Of a DNA stretch of 27,841 bases, positions 7,894 through 16,800 are shown piece after piece. The stretch is from assembly GCA_032229885.1 (NCBI GenBank), contig JAVYAJ010000333.1:1-27841 (forward strand), given 5' to 3'. The notes beneath the pieces were generated by a model. The model saw nothing but the letters and a program-made list of their open reading frames with translations. It had not been told where the DNA came from and ran no database searches. The translations under genes and the position numbers were made by a program. Each line of letters opens with the position of its first letter. Within the stretch, counting starts at the first letter, position 1. Origin of the DNA: Anammoximicrobium sp032229885 (GTDB lineage: Bacteria; Planctomycetota; Planctomycetia; Pirellulales; Pirellulaceae).

Positions 7894-9100
7894 CACGGAC
7901 CTGTCCCACAATGCGAATCGGGGCGGCTGGTTCCTGTTCTGGGCCGCCCAGGCCCTGATCGGGACGCTGTTTGCCTACGCGGCCGTGTCGGGCGGGCGTG
8001 AATTTCGCCAGGCGTGGGCGCCACCGCCGCTGCGCGAGGATCCGCTGCGGATCACCCCGCTGTACGATCGGCCGGACCTCGTCTCCGACGACCAGTTGCA
8101 CCGCGCCCTGCTGCGGCTGCGGCCACGGTTGAACGGTCCGCAAACGCTATTGGCCGACATCGATCACGCCCTGCGCTGTTGGGGCGCGGACGCTCGATTT
8201 GCCGATCCCGAGTTTGCCTCCGGGTCTCAGTTGCGAGCTGTGCTGACCGACACCCGCAGCTTTGCCAAACTGTACGGCCCCAACGAACCGCCGGCACTGT
8301 ACGACACCCCATTTGGCGTCTGTTGCCGCGTCAAACAGGGCATCGCCACGACCTCGCATACCGATCATACGCTGGCTTGTCTGGCCGAGGTCGGTACGCC
8401 CCTGTCGTATCCGATCGTCACGGCGACGCGACAGACGACCTTTCGCGCGTTGCTCGAACAGGCTGTGCACGACTTTTACCCCAACCAGGACGAGTACGAA
8501 TGGTCGACCAAAACCTTTTCGCTGTACGTCCCGCCGACGACGCGCTGGCCTAGCGCCGAGGGGCAGATGCTGTCGTTCGATCTGCTGGCCAGCCGCATCA
8601 TGCGCGAGCCGCTGCCGCAAGGCGTCTGTTACGCCATGCACCGGCTGTACGGACTGGCCGCCTATCTCAGACTGGACGAGCAGATCCCGATCCTGTCGCC
8701 GCCGATGCGCGACCAGGTGATCGAGTTCCTTCGGGACGCCAACCGGCGGTTGGTCGCCAACCAGCACCCCGACGGATTTTGGAATGGAGACTGGCCGTTT
8801 GCCCCGCCGGCCAGTGTCGAGCCGACCGGCAAACGGGGCGACCAGTTCGCCTTCCGAATCATCGTCACCGGCCATGCGCTGGAATATTGGGGGATCGCGC
8901 CGCAGTATCTCCTGCCCAAGCGGGCGACCCTCGCCGGCGCAGCGGCCTGGATCGTGCGGACGGTCGATAGCGTCAGCGACGACGAGCTGAGAAAGAACTA
9001 CTCGTTCCTGTCGCACGCCGTCCGCGCCCTGGCTTTGTGGCGCGGCAAAGAACCGTTCGAGGCGCTGCAAGCCCTGGAGAAAACGGCGTCCTCCCCATAG
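7886..9100 (+). CDS. Membrane-anchored protein, possible alpha/alpha-toroid fold
   Basis: 404 residues from ATG 7886, chosen because GAGGG lies 6 bases upstream; the start overlaps the preceding stop. One N-terminal membrane helix (about 12-34, WFLFWAAQALIGTLFAYAAV) anchors a soluble domain outside the membrane. The soluble part is helical and rich in aromatic residues, with HRLYGLAAYLRLDEQ, HPDGFWNGDWPF, GHALEYWGIAPQ and SHAVRALALWRG. Spaced helix-DGxW-type blocks recall terpenoid-cyclase/alpha-alpha toroid proteins such as squalene cyclases and lyases, but the DxDD catalytic motif is not seen. Cys residues at C162-C163 and C186 are notable. Function unknown; the overlap with the GT-C-like gene suggests the two act together, perhaps in glycan or lipid handling. 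Confidence 0.75.
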   Translation: MTSTDLSHNANRGGWFLFWAAQALIGTLFAYAAVSGGREFRQAWAPPPLREDPLRITPLYDRPDLVSDDQLHRALLRLRPRLNGPQTLLADIDHALRCWGADARFADPEFASGSQLRAVLTDTRSFAKLYGPNEPPALYDTPFGVCCRVKQGIATTSHTDHTLACLAEVGTPLSYPIVTATRQTTFRALLEQAVHDFYPNQDEYEWSTKTFSLYVPPTTRWPSAEGQMLSFDLLASRIMREPLPQGVCYAMHRLYGLAAYLRLDEQIPILSPPMRDQVIEFLRDANRRLVANQHPDGFWNGDWPFAPPASVEPTGKRGDQFAFRIIVTGHALEYWGIAPQYLLPKRATLAGAAAWIVRTVDSVSDDELRKNYSFLSHAVRALALWRGKEPFEALQALEKTASSP

Positions 9101-9365
9101 TGCATCAAAACGGGCACAGCCCGGCCACTGTGCCATGCCCTCTTGGTCCCGTCAGTCTCCTTAGGCCTATCACCTCGTCCATCGCACCGGCCCCGGCCGT
9201 CGGCGCCCGCCTGCTTTCTGCCCTTGCCCCGTTGTGCCCCGCGAAAAACCCGGTTATCACGTACAACCTCAGCCGCGCACCGCCGTGTCGCCGGCGAGAC
9301 GCCGTGCCGGCTGCCGTCTTCTACGCAGGACCCCCCGGGCACGACGTCGTCCCAGGAGCACCGTA

Positions 9366-10841
9366 ATGTCCGAACCGCAATCCAAGGGCCTGCCGATGAC
9401 CGCGCGCTGGGATCCCGCCCAGCTCGAGCGCGAGATCGCCGCGTTGCAGGCGATCGAACGTCAGCCGTTGGCCCGCCGCGCGGCGGCGTACATCCGACGC
9501 AGCGGGCCAGGCTTGTTGCAGAGCGGCATGACGCTGGGCGCCGGCAGCGCGACGGCGTCCGTCGTGGCCGGCGCATCGTTCGGCTACAAACTGCTGTGGG
9601 TCCAGCCGGTGGCGATGTTCCTGGGCGTGATGATGCTGGCCGCGCTCAGCAACATCGTACTGAGCACGGGCGAGCGGCCGTATCGCGCGTTTGGCCGCGA
9701 GTTCAGCCGGACGCTGGCCTTTCTGTGGGGCCTGGGCACGATCATCGCCTCGGTGATCTGGCATTTTCCCCAGTACGGCCTGGCTGCCGGCGCGGCGCGC
9801 GACCTGGCCGCGATGGGCGGCGCGGCGTTGGACGACCCTCACGGTGCGCTCGGGTTCACGCCGACCGGGCTGGCGGTCAGTTTCGGGGTCGGCCTGCTGA
9901 TCCTGGGCATCAATACGTTCACCGTGTGGAGCTACGGCAGCAGCCCGCGCGGCATCAAGCTGTACGAATGGTTCCTGCGGATCGTGATCGGGTCGATCAC
10001 GCTGATGTTCTTCATCGTGGTCATCGCGGGCCGCGCGCGGATCGATTGGGCGGAACTGGGCAAGGGGCTGATCGGCTGGTATGGCATCCCCGAGTACCAG
10101 AACCCGAACCATGTCACGCTGGTGCTCGGCATGTTGGGCGCGGCGGTCGGGATCAACATGACGTTTCTGTACCCCTACTCGCTGCTGGCCAAGGGCTGGG
10201 GGCGGCATCACAAGACGCTGGCCCGCTGGGATCTGGGGATGTCGATGTTCCTGCCGTTCACCGTCGTGACCTCGCTGGTGATCGTGGCCATGACGATCAC
10301 CGGCGTCTATCCCGGCCAGGATTCGCTGCGCGACACGATCACGCCCGTGGCCGCCGCGGCCTCGCTGCAGGGGATCTTGGGCGAACAGGCCGGACGGATC
10401 ATCTTCAGCTTGGGGCTGATCGCCATGACCTGCACCGCGATCAGCACGCACATGGTCGTGTGCGGCTTTACGTTCTGCGAGATGTTCGGGCTGGAATACA
10501 CCAAGGCCCGCTTTCGGACGTTCGCCATGGTTCCGGCGATCGGCCTGCTGGGCGTCGTCACCAAGCTGCCGTTCTGGTTTCCCGTGGCCGCGTCCGCGAT
10601 CTGCTTTGCCCTGCTGCCCGTCGCGTATCTGATCTTCTATCTGTTGAACAACAAGGAGTCCTATCTGGGCGACGGCATGATGCGTTGGCCGCGGCGCGAG
10701 CTGTTCAACCTCGTGTTGGCGGTGGCCCTGATTATGGCCACCGTCGGCGCCGCGCTCAAAATCAAGAGTGGCGTGATCGACAAACTGCCCGACCTGTTGC
10801 ATCTGTTGCGGGCGTCGCCGACCGCCGCCAGCCTGCGTTGA
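9366..10841 (+). CDS. Nramp-related membrane transporter lacking canonical metal motifs
   Basis: 491 residues from ATG 9366, with AGGAG at 9354-9358 as ribosome site. Roughly 11 membrane helices follow a hydrophilic, charged N-terminus of about 45 residues. The first helix begins SGPGLLQSGMTLGAGSATAS, aligning with the Nramp start GPGxLVxxxxxDPGN, but DPGN is replaced by GAGS (58-61). The sixth-helix motif MPHN is replaced by GINMTFLYPYS. In the Nramp family these motifs coordinate Mn/Fe. NRAMP-related proteins with altered sites carry other ions such as Mg, so the substrate here is open. FWFPVAASAICFALLPVAYL near the end matches the family's late helices. Not tightly linked to its neighbours: 265 bases upstream and 103 downstream. 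Confidence 0.82.
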   Translation: MSEPQSKGLPMTARWDPAQLEREIAALQAIERQPLARRAAAYIRRSGPGLLQSGMTLGAGSATASVVAGASFGYKLLWVQPVAMFLGVMMLAALSNIVLSTGERPYRAFGREFSRTLAFLWGLGTIIASVIWHFPQYGLAAGAARDLAAMGGAALDDPHGALGFTPTGLAVSFGVGLLILGINTFTVWSYGSSPRGIKLYEWFLRIVIGSITLMFFIVVIAGRARIDWAELGKGLIGWYGIPEYQNPNHVTLVLGMLGAAVGINMTFLYPYSLLAKGWGRHHKTLARWDLGMSMFLPFTVVTSLVIVAMTITGVYPGQDSLRDTITPVAAAASLQGILGEQAGRIIFSLGLIAMTCTAISTHMVVCGFTFCEMFGLEYTKARFRTFAMVPAIGLLGVVTKLPFWFPVAASAICFALLPVAYLIFYLLNNKESYLGDGMMRWPRRELFNLVLAVALIMATVGAALKIKSGVIDKLPDLLHLLRASPTAASLR

Positions 10842-10944
10842 AAGGCGCCTGGAAGGAACGGACTGGCGCCGTCATGCCCGTCGGCTCGCACCCGCCGACT
10901 CGCGTCGCGCCCCTCGATCGCCGCCCCAGTACCCCAAGACCACC

Positions 10945-11784
10945 ATGATCCAGAACGCACCTGTCAAACGGCTCGTCCACGGCGGGCTGACCATCGAAGG
11001 CTATTCCCGCGCCGCCGTCCAGACCTACTGGCGCGTGCCCGAGTTGAAATTGGGCTTCGATCTGGGCGCCCAGCCCTGGGATTTCATGGGCACGCCCACC
11101 TGGTTCGTCACGCATACCCACTTGGACCACGTGGTCGCCCTGCCGGTGTACGTCGCTCGGCGGCGGCTGATGAAGATGACGCCGCCGACGATCTATCTGC
11201 CCGCGCACGCCGTGCCGTTGGTCGAGCGGCTGTTGCAGGTCGTCAGCCGCCTGGATCGCGGCCGCCTGCCCTGCGAGCTGATCCCCGTCCAGCCGGGCGA
11301 CCAGTTCGAGCTGTCGCGCGAGTTGGTCGTCGCCGTGGTGGCCACGAGCCACACCGTCCCGTCGGTGGGCTATTTGGTGTCCGAGCGGCGGCGCAAGCTG
11401 AAGTCCGAGTACCAGACGCTCGGTGGCGACCAGATCCGCGACTTGCGTCTGAGCGGAGTCGAGGTCACCGACGAGCGGCGAATTCCCCTGCTGGGCTATC
11501 TGGGCGACACCGACCCGCGCGGGCTGGACGACAACCCCGAGATGTACGCGGCCCGCATCCTGATCGTCGAGATGACGTTCGTCGCCCCCGGCCACCGACG
11601 CGACAAGATCCACAAACACGGCCACATGCACCTGGACGATTTTCGCGAACGACGCGAACGATTCCAGAACGAACTGATCATCGCCTCGCACTTCACCGCC
11701 CGCAGCAGCGAGGACCAGATCCGCCGCGCGGTCGCCCGCGCGCTGCCCGACCTGCTGGCCGACCGTCTGCACCTATGGCTGTGA
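10945..11784 (+). CDS. RNase Z-like metallo-beta-lactamase-fold hydrolase
   Basis: 279 residues. Zn ligand motifs in order: H57-T-H59-L-D61-H62, H136 in SHTVPSVGY, D188 in GDTDP, and H249 in ASHFTARSS. An additional HKHGHMH (223-229) follows EMTF(V), the arrangement of tRNase Z and its relatives, where a conserved His near HxS and the HxxxxH helix complete the site. The protein is close to the size of short tRNase Z but lacks an obvious full exosite arm; TLGGDQIRDLRLSG may be a remnant. It probably cleaves a phosphodiester, perhaps pre-tRNA 3' trailers, in the cytoplasm. No Shine-Dalgarno is visible before ATG 10945, and no better start exists before the HxHxDH motif. Confidence 0.85.
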   Translation: MIQNAPVKRLVHGGLTIEGYSRAAVQTYWRVPELKLGFDLGAQPWDFMGTPTWFVTHTHLDHVVALPVYVARRRLMKMTPPTIYLPAHAVPLVERLLQVVSRLDRGRLPCELIPVQPGDQFELSRELVVAVVATSHTVPSVGYLVSERRRKLKSEYQTLGGDQIRDLRLSGVEVTDERRIPLLGYLGDTDPRGLDDNPEMYAARILIVEMTFVAPGHRRDKIHKHGHMHLDDFRERRERFQNELIIASHFTARSSEDQIRRAVARALPDLLADRLHLWL

Positions 11785-12227
11785 TATACTTCGCGCGGCT
11801 CGAAATGGCACTTGGCATGGCGGACTTCAGTTCGCCTTTGTCATACGGAACCTGATGTTCGCGAGGCCATTCTTACCCGCGCTCGGTACAACTCTCGCCA
11901 GACGCGACGCGGCGCGTGGAAGGCCGCGCTGCGTCGTGGTCGGCGCAGCACCGGCGGGCGCAATAACCCAACGACGCGCAACAACCAAACGACGGGCGCG
12001 ACGCAGCGCATCCCTGCGGGACGGACGGTCTGAGAGAGGTGGGCCGGAGGATGCAGGCGCCTGACGTCCGTCCGGCGTTCGCTGGCGTTCGTCTCAGGAG
12101 TAACGGATTGCCAATCCGCCCTACTTTGGTGATGGCTCGCGGTTGTGTCGAGTTTCACGATCCTCGAGCTGCGTAATCCGGATGCCTTGCGGTACACGAC
12201 GCGTAGCGACGACAAGGACGCTGACCT
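11785..12227. other. Intergenic region with inverted repeats
   Basis: 443 bases without a convincing gene. GGACGGACG (12019-12027) and CGTCCGTCC (12065-12073) are perfect 9-bp inverted arms around the small palindrome CAGGCGCCTG, and GGATTGCCAATCC near 12105 is a third short palindrome. This may be a structured leader or a dispersed-repeat fragment. No tRNA signature found. Confidence 0.4.
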
Positions 12228-13379
12228 GTGAACAATTCCGCCAACGATCTGCACCCGCCACCGCGTTCCGCCTATATCCACGTCCCGTTCTGTCGGCATC
12301 GCTGCGGCTACTGCAACTTTACGGTCGTCGCCGGGCGCGACGATCTGATCGACGCCTATCTGCGGGCACTCGAGCTCGAACTGACCCAACTCGGCACGCC
12401 GCACGCGGTCGACACGCTGTTCTTCGGCGGCGGGACGCCAACCCAATTGTCGCCGCCCGCGCTGGCGCGGCTCTGTAGTCTGGCGAAGGACTGGTTTCCG
12501 CTGGCCGACGGCTACGAGTTCTCGGTCGAAGCGAATCCGGCGGATCTCGACGCGGCGCGCCTGGACGTGCTGCAGGCGGCGGGCGTGAACCGGCTGAGCC
12601 TGGGCGGCCAGTCGTTCGACGACGCCAAGCTCGCGTGCCTGGAGCGCGATCATCGCCGTGCGCAGCTCGAACAGGCGCTGGCCGCTTGCCGGCCGCGGGT
12701 CGCGTCGCTGGCCCTGGATCTGATCTTTGCCGTGCCCGGCGAGACGCCCGCCGTGTGGGAGGCCGATCTGCGAGCCGCCCTCCGCAGCGGCGTCGACCAT
12801 CTGTCCACGTATGGCTTGACTTATGAACGGGGCGCTGCGTTCTGGGCCCGCCAGCGTCGCGGCGAACTGCGTGCGGTGGCCGAAGAGTCCGAACGGACGA
12901 TGTATTTGATGGCGATCGACATGTTGCAGGCGGCCGGCTGGCAACACTACGAAGTGTCGAACTTTGCCCGGCCCGGCCACTGCTGTCGCCACAACGAAGC
13001 CTACTGGCGCGGCCGCCCGTACTACGCCGCCGGGCCCGGCGCGGCGCGGTACGTCGACGGCTGGCGCGAGACGAACCATCGCAGCACGACCACCTATCTG
13101 ACGCGAGTCCTGTCGGGCCGCTCGCCGGTGGCCGAGCGCGAGCGGCTGGCGCCGGCCGACGCGGCTCGCGAGCGGCTGGTGTTCGGCCTGCGGATGCTCG
13201 AGGGCGTCACCCGCGCGGCGTTCGCCGTCGAGACAGGCTTCGAGATCGACGCCCTGGCCGGTCTGTCGTTGCGCAATTTTGTCGCCGCGGGCCTGCTGGC
13301 CGACACGGGCGATCGGATCCACCTGACCCGCGCCGGCCTCCTGGTCAGCGATGCGATCTGGCCACACTTTCTGGGCTGA
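12228..13379 (+). CDS. hemW: Radical SAM heme chaperone HemW
   Basis: 383 residues, normal length for HemW. The radical SAM cluster motif is C22-x3-C26-G-Y-C29-N-F, where the Phe after the motif is typical of HemW rather than of CPO HemN. GGGTPT (67-72) binds SAM, VEANP (100-104) and RLSLGGQSF are further family blocks, and HNEAYW (255-260) matches the HNxxYW motif associated with heme binding. HemW inserts heme into respiratory apo-proteins and is not the coproporphyrinogen oxidase it is often labelled as. The start is GTG 12228, with AAGGA at 12214-12218; the family N-terminus (SAYIHVPFC) begins about 14 residues in, so this start is reasonable. Transcribed alone or with an unseen leader. 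Confidence 0.95.
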   Translation: MNNSANDLHPPPRSAYIHVPFCRHRCGYCNFTVVAGRDDLIDAYLRALELELTQLGTPHAVDTLFFGGGTPTQLSPPALARLCSLAKDWFPLADGYEFSVEANPADLDAARLDVLQAAGVNRLSLGGQSFDDAKLACLERDHRRAQLEQALAACRPRVASLALDLIFAVPGETPAVWEADLRAALRSGVDHLSTYGLTYERGAAFWARQRRGELRAVAEESERTMYLMAIDMLQAAGWQHYEVSNFARPGHCCRHNEAYWRGRPYYAAGPGAARYVDGWRETNHRSTTTYLTRVLSGRSPVAERERLAPADAARERLVFGLRMLEGVTRAAFAVETGFEIDALAGLSLRNFVAAGLLADTGDRIHLTRAGLLVSDAIWPHFLG

Positions 13380-13859
13380 ACGTCGACTCGGACTCGATGG
13401 AGTACGCGATTCGCCGGCGATCCGCCCGCCGATTCCAGCGGCGCGTGATCGCTCGACACTCGTTTCCACGCAACCCGTGGTTCGCTATGATCTGCGGAGT
13501 GTGTGGCGAACAGATTCAGGCGAGTCAAACCCTGCCAGGCGTGGAAGAAGGGGACGCCGGCGTGCGCACGGCCCGTGGACGGTCGCTCGATTCGACGGGC
13601 GGCCCTTCGACGGGTGGCCCTGAGTGGATGGGGGAATCAGCGGGTCAGCGCCGGTGGCGATGAGCGATATCAGCGGACAAAAGCGTCCGGCGGCTCAACG
13701 CAGTCTCGACAACGTCCGCGACGAGATGTGCCCTGGGGTTGGATTTCGGATCCACGGCGACGCGACGCAGGTGGTTGAACGGCCGGAGCGCGGCCGACGG
13801 CGGCGTGAGGGCGTACAAGACGCCCCACGCGCCGGAAGGAAAACAAAGGAGCTTGGCCC
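13380..13859. other. Intergenic region with a 15-bp tandem duplication
   Basis: 480 bases between HemW and the large hydrolase. TTCGACGGGCGGCCC (13591-13605) is repeated immediately as TTCGACGGGTGGCCC (13606-13620). A short frame from ATG 13487 starts MICGVCGEQI and resembles half a zinc ribbon, but degenerates at once; it is not called as a gene. The ribosome site of the next gene (AAAGGAG, 13846-13851) is the only clear signal. Confidence 0.45.
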
Positions 13860-16800
13860 ATGAACAGGCGAATCGCTGATTGGTTGCCCTGCACCGCGCT
13901 GGCCGTCATCGCGCTGAACGTCATCGCACTCGCGATGGCCGCGCCGCCGACCTTTGCACAAAAAATCGGCGACTCGGCCGCCGCGCGACGGGTCTTCGTC
14001 GATCCGCCACGCGAATACGCCACCGCGCCCTTGTGGGTCTGGAACGATCTGCTGACCGACGACCAGATTCGCGGCACCCTGCGGGATCTGGCCGCGCAGC
14101 GCGTTCGCCAGGCGTTCGTCCACCCGCGCCCGGGGCTGATGACGCCCTACCTCAGCGACGAATGGTTTCGCCTGTGGCGGGTCGCCCTGGACGAGGCGGA
14201 ACGGCTGGACATGCACGTGTGGATCTATGACGAGAACTCGTATCCCTCCGGGTTCGCGGGCGGGCACGTGCCCCAGCAGATGCCCGAATCGCGAGGCCGC
14301 GGGCTGGTGCTGCGTTCCCAGCCGCAGCCGCCGTCGCTAGACTCGGAGACGCTCGGCGCGTACCGCGTCGAGGGCGACTCGATCGTCGACGTCACCGCCG
14401 ACATCCGCCAGGGCCGCTCGCCCGGCCAGGGGCCGTTCTGGATGGCGACCGTGGCCCGCGCGGCGAACTCGCCCTGGTACGGTGATCGGTCATACGTGGA
14501 TCTGATGTACCCCGGCGTGACCGAGAAATTTCTCGAAGTGACGCAGCAGGCTTATAAGAAACACCTGGGCGATCAATTCGGCCGACGAATCTTGGGCTCG
14601 TTCACCGACGAGCCGAACGTCCGCCCCGCCGGCGGGCTCCCCTGGACGGATCGCCTGCCCGCCGAATTCCACAAGCGGTGGGGCTATGATCTGCTGCCGC
14701 ATCTGCCCAGTCTGGCGGCGGCGGTGGGCAACTGGAAACAGGTTCGCCACGACTATTTTCAAGTGGTGCTCGACCAGTTCGTCGAGCACTGGGCCAAGCC
14801 CTATGCCCGATGGTGCGAGCAAAACGGGATCGCCTTCACCGGCCACTACTGGGATCACGAATGGCCCAACTGCGTCGGGGTGCCCGACAATATGGCGATG
14901 AACGCCTGGCAGCATATCCCCGGCATCGACTGCCTGATGAACCAGTACCAGGAGCACACCCACGCCCAATTTGGCAACCTGCGGTTCGTTCGCGAGACCC
15001 AAAGCGTGTGCAACCAATTGGGCCGCGAGCGGTTTTTGTGCGAGGTGTATGGGGCCGGGGGATGGGATCTGCGTTTCGAGGACATGAAACGGATCGCGGA
15101 TTGGCTGGGCGTGTTGGGGGTGAACCTGTTCGACCAGCACCTGTCCTACGTCACGTTGCGCGGCGCCCGCAAGGCCGACCACCCGCAATCCTTCTCGTAT
15201 CACGAGCCATGGTGGGATGCCTATCACGTGCTGGCCGACTATACGACGAGGCTGTCGGCGGCCATGTCGTCGGGTCAGCAGCGGAACGAGATTCTGGTCC
15301 TCGAACCGACGACCACCGCTTGGATGTATCAGGCCGACCCGACCCACCGTGGCCGCTTGAACGAGCTCGGCGCCACGTTCTTCGATTTTCTCAAGGCGCT
15401 CGAAGCGGCACAGGTCGAGTACGACATCGGCTGCGAGGATGTGATCGCCCGCCACGGCTCGGTGGCCGGCGGCGCAAGCGGTGGGCAAGGCATCGGCGCC
15501 GGGCAAACGGCAAGCGGATCGGCCCGGCTGGTCGTCGGCCAACGGGAATACGCGACCGTCGTCTTGCCGCCGTTGACGGAAACGCTCCGCGCGGAAACGG
15601 TCGCGTTGCTGGAACAGGCCGCGTCCGGCGGGTTGCGAATCCTGTGTTGCGGCCCGCCCCCATCGCTGGTCGACGCGCGGCCGTCGCCGCGTTTGGCCAA
15701 ATTGGCCGACAGCCCCACGTGGCAGCGGCTCGAACCGGCCGCCACGGTCGAAGCGTTGATTCCCCGCGGCCCCGAGCAATGCGTCATCCGCCGCGCGGCG
15801 GACGATCCCGGCATCCTCTTCCACCAACGGCGTCAGTTGGCCGACGGCGACCTCCTGTTCTTGGTCAACACCAGCAGCGAGCACGCGTCGCGGGGAACGG
15901 TCACGACGCCAGCCCGCGCGATACAACAGTGGGATTTGTTTACCGGAGCGGCCCGCGACTGGCCCTGTACGACCGACGCCGCGGGCGTGAGCATCGAGTT
16001 CGAGCTGCCGCCCTGCGGCAGCCTGTTGCTGTGGCTGGCGCGCGACGCCGCTCCGCCCGCCGATTCGCACGGCCAAGCGGCCAGCCAGACGCCGCCATGC
16101 GCCATCTCCGGCGCGCTGGTCGGCGCCGTTGGCCAGCCGCCGGCCGCCACGCCAGTCGCCCCTCGCGGGCCGCTCGAGGCGCGGCGGATCGAACCCAATG
16201 TGCTCACCCTGGACTATGTGGACGTGAGTGCGGGCGGGGAATCGCGCCGGGACCTGTACTACTACCCCGCCAACCAATTCGTCTGGCGCGCGCATGGGAT
16301 GGCCCGCAACCCGTGGGATAGCGCGGTGCAATACAACGACGAGTTGATCTCCAAGACATTCCCGCCGGACAGCGGCTTCGAGGTCAGCTATCGGTTTACG
16401 ATCGACGGAGCCGTGCCTCGGCCGCTGTGGTTGGTGATCGAACGGCCGGATCTGTACACCATCCAGTGCAACGGCGCAGCGGTGCAAGTGCAAGCGGGCC
16501 AGTGGTGGTTGGACAAGGCCTTCGGCAAGCTCGACATCACCGCGTCGGCGCGCGCGGGGGAGACCGTGGTTACACTCAAAGCCCAGCCGTTCACGATGTT
16601 CCACGAACTGGCGGCCGCATACGTCTTGGGCGACTTTTCCCTGCGGCCCGAGCAATCCGGCGGGTTCACGATCGTTTCGCCCCGCCCGCCCGGTTTGGTC
16701 CGTGGTTTGGCGCACTCGACCGATCTCGAGGGCGTGTCGTGGCTCAGCTCGGGCATCGGCTTCCAACGGGATCCGCGATCGAACAAAGGCAACGACCCCG

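Noticed and set aside
9321..10802. Long minus-strand frame opposite the Nramp-like gene
   Set aside because: Gln/His/Asp/Arg-rich composition typical of an antisense shadow; the plus strand encodes clear membrane helices.
12101..12115. GGATTGCCAATCC palindrome considered as part of a tRNA or riboswitch
   Set aside because: No cloverleaf, T-loop or recognisable aptamer core could be built around it.
13487..13663. Short frame beginning MICGVCGEQI
   Set aside because: Looks like the start of a zinc ribbon, but there is no second Cys pair, no ribosome site, and it turns into Gly/Ser/Arg-rich sequence.
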